From: an uncultured Cellvibrio sp.
Lineage (GTDB): Bacteria > Pseudomonadota > Gammaproteobacteria > Pseudomonadales > Cellvibrionaceae
Direction: 5' to 3'
Length of the DNA stretch: 15,986 bases
NCBI GenBank assembly: GCA_946886255.1
Contig: CAMPIG010000059.1
Coordinates: 1 to 15,986, forward strand
Shown: piece by piece, positions 15,198 through 15,986 of the stretch
Position numbering within the stretch: the stretch's first letter is position 1
How the letters are laid out: each line of letters begins with the position of its first letter
Made by a program: the position numbers and the translations under genes
The notes under the pieces: generated by a model
Told to the model about the DNA's origin: nothing
Databases searched by the model: none
The model's input: only the letters and a program-made list of their open reading frames with translations

Positions 15198-15231
15198 TAA
15201 AAAATCCCCCTTGCCTGAGACAAGAGGGATT
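15198..15231 (-). terminator. Rho-independent terminator of tolC
   Basis: On the minus strand the stem AATCCCTCTTG (15231-15221) pairs with CAAGGGGGATT (15213-15203), with one G-U pair and a 7-nt loop, followed directly by a T-run (TTTTTATT). It starts 17 bases after the tolC stop. Confidence 0.9.
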
Positions 15232-15248
15232 CGTTTTTCAGCTACTTA

Positions 15249-15986
15249 TTACAGCTGATATTGGCTGCGGTTTACCGGAGAATTGTCCTGCAACCATTTA
15301 TCGACTTCCTGCACATCGGCGGGTGTCAACATCCCGGCTGCTTCACGCAACTGGATGGTATTGATGATGTAATCATACAGCGCAGTCGCATAATCGCGAC
15401 GTGCCTGATACAGCTGGCGTTGGGATTGCAATACTTCTACTAGGTTGCGTGTTCCCACCTCATAACCGGATTGGGTTGCTTCCAATGCGCTCTGGCTGGA
15501 CACGATGGCCTGCTTGCGCGCTTGCACACGCGCTACACCGGTTTCTACCGACAAATGCAAAGCGCGGGTAGATTGGATAATACTGCGCTGGGTGCTGTTA
15601 AAGAGTTCTTGTGACTGGGTCGCTTGAGCGAAAGTCTGGCGACGTTCGGCCGACACTCTGCCACCACTGAAGATGGGCACATTTAAAGTAACGCCGACCG
15701 ACGTACCCTCGGTGTTGTAGTCCTGTTGCACGCCGTATCTTTCACCATCGTCATCATAATCGCTGTAACCCAAAGAGGCTGTTACCGTGGGAAGGTGACC
15801 GGAACGGGCACTTTTGGCAACTTGCCGCGCAGCCTCTGCACCCAGTCGGGCTGCTTTGAGTGAATAATTATTCTTCAAAGAAAACTCAACCCACTCATGG
15901 CGATCTGCAGGTACTGGCTCAACAACCGGAAATTGTGGCGCCAGCGGCGCTATCTGTTCGTGGCTTTGGCCGGTTAATACTTCCAG
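15249..15986 (-). CDS. tolC: Outer-membrane efflux channel TolC (C-terminal part; 5' end outside window)
   Basis: The frame is open to the right edge, so the gene is partial: about 245 residues of the C-terminal half are visible. The first visible stretch, LEVLTGQSHEQIAPLAP, matches the TolC region just before its second repeat. It continues with the second-repeat helices: GHLPTVTASLGYSD, the strand NVPIFSGGRV, then GYEVGTRNLVEVLQSQRQLYQARRDYATALYDYIIN and LREAAGMLTPADV. TolC is the trimeric outer-membrane exit duct of multidrug efflux pumps and type I secretion systems. It resembles E. coli TolC in order and spacing, though other members of the outer-membrane factor family are hard to exclude from half the protein. 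The TTG at 15878 is not the true start. A strong terminator follows the stop. Confidence 0.9.
   Translation of the reverse strand: MEVLTGQSHEQIAPLAPQFPVVEPVPADRHEWVEFSLKNNYSLKAARLGAEAARQVAKSARSGHLPTVTASLGYSDYDDDGERYGVQQDYNTEGTSVGVTLNVPIFSGGRVSAERRQTFAQATQSQELFNSTQRSIIQSTRALHLSVETGVARVQARKQAIVSSQSALEATQSGYEVGTRNLVEVLQSQRQLYQARRDYATALYDYIINTIQLREAAGMLTPADVQEVDKWLQDNSPVNRSQYQL

Noticed and set aside
14797..15258. 153-codon open frame on the + strand
   Set aside because: Antisense to the LysR gene and crosses the tolC terminator.

Overview
The window looks like chromosomal DNA of a gammaproteobacterium. The best guess is the Cellvibrio / Cellvibrionaceae group: there is a secreted CBM6 (carbohydrate-binding module family 6) protein, a PA3496-family small protein, a rimB-rimK pair, an HdfR-like LysR regulator, a TolC, and hairpin-type intergenic repeats. 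The taxonomic call is inference from gene content; no rRNA, tRNA, CRISPR array or intact insertion sequence was seen.

Layout. Positions 1-3383 (+) hold the 3' part of a large membrane protein joining a DUF3857/transglutaminase front, several membrane spans, Sel1/TPR-like helices and a TonB-type C-terminal domain. A glycerophosphodiester phosphodiesterase (-) faces it across a hairpin. Divergent from that is a very short MscS-type channel gene (+), which converges on an aspartate/aromatic aminotransferase (-) with a good sigma70-type promoter. Next come a hairpin repeat, a secreted CBM6 protein with a cysteine-rich, probably double-psi beta-barrel C-terminal domain (-), and hisC (+), followed by a second, longer copy of the same hairpin repeat. 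A STAS-domain protein (-) and a GAF-PAS-GGDEF-EAL cyclic-di-GMP protein (+) are divergently arranged around a 356-bp spacer that contains a large inverted repeat. A REP-like palindrome separates the latter from rimK and rimB (-), the ribosomal protein S6 modification ligase and its associated aspartic-type protease. The right end has a PA3496-family gene (+), a LysR regulator (-) and the 3' part of tolC (-), which runs off the window and has its own intrinsic terminator.

Most genes are ordinary housekeeping or regulatory genes in single-gene units; rimB-rimK is the only likely operon. The two aminotransferases are not visibly linked in function.

The best candidates for something undescribed are: (1) a hairpin element present in two copies just after the stop codons of the CBM6 gene and hisC, in the same orientation relative to each gene, whose stems differ at three consecutive base pairs with perfect compensation; (2) the transglutaminase-to-TonB domain fusion; (3) the CBM6 + cysteine-rich barrel secreted protein; and (4) the inverted repeat, with a competing alternative pairing, ahead of the cyclic-di-GMP gene.
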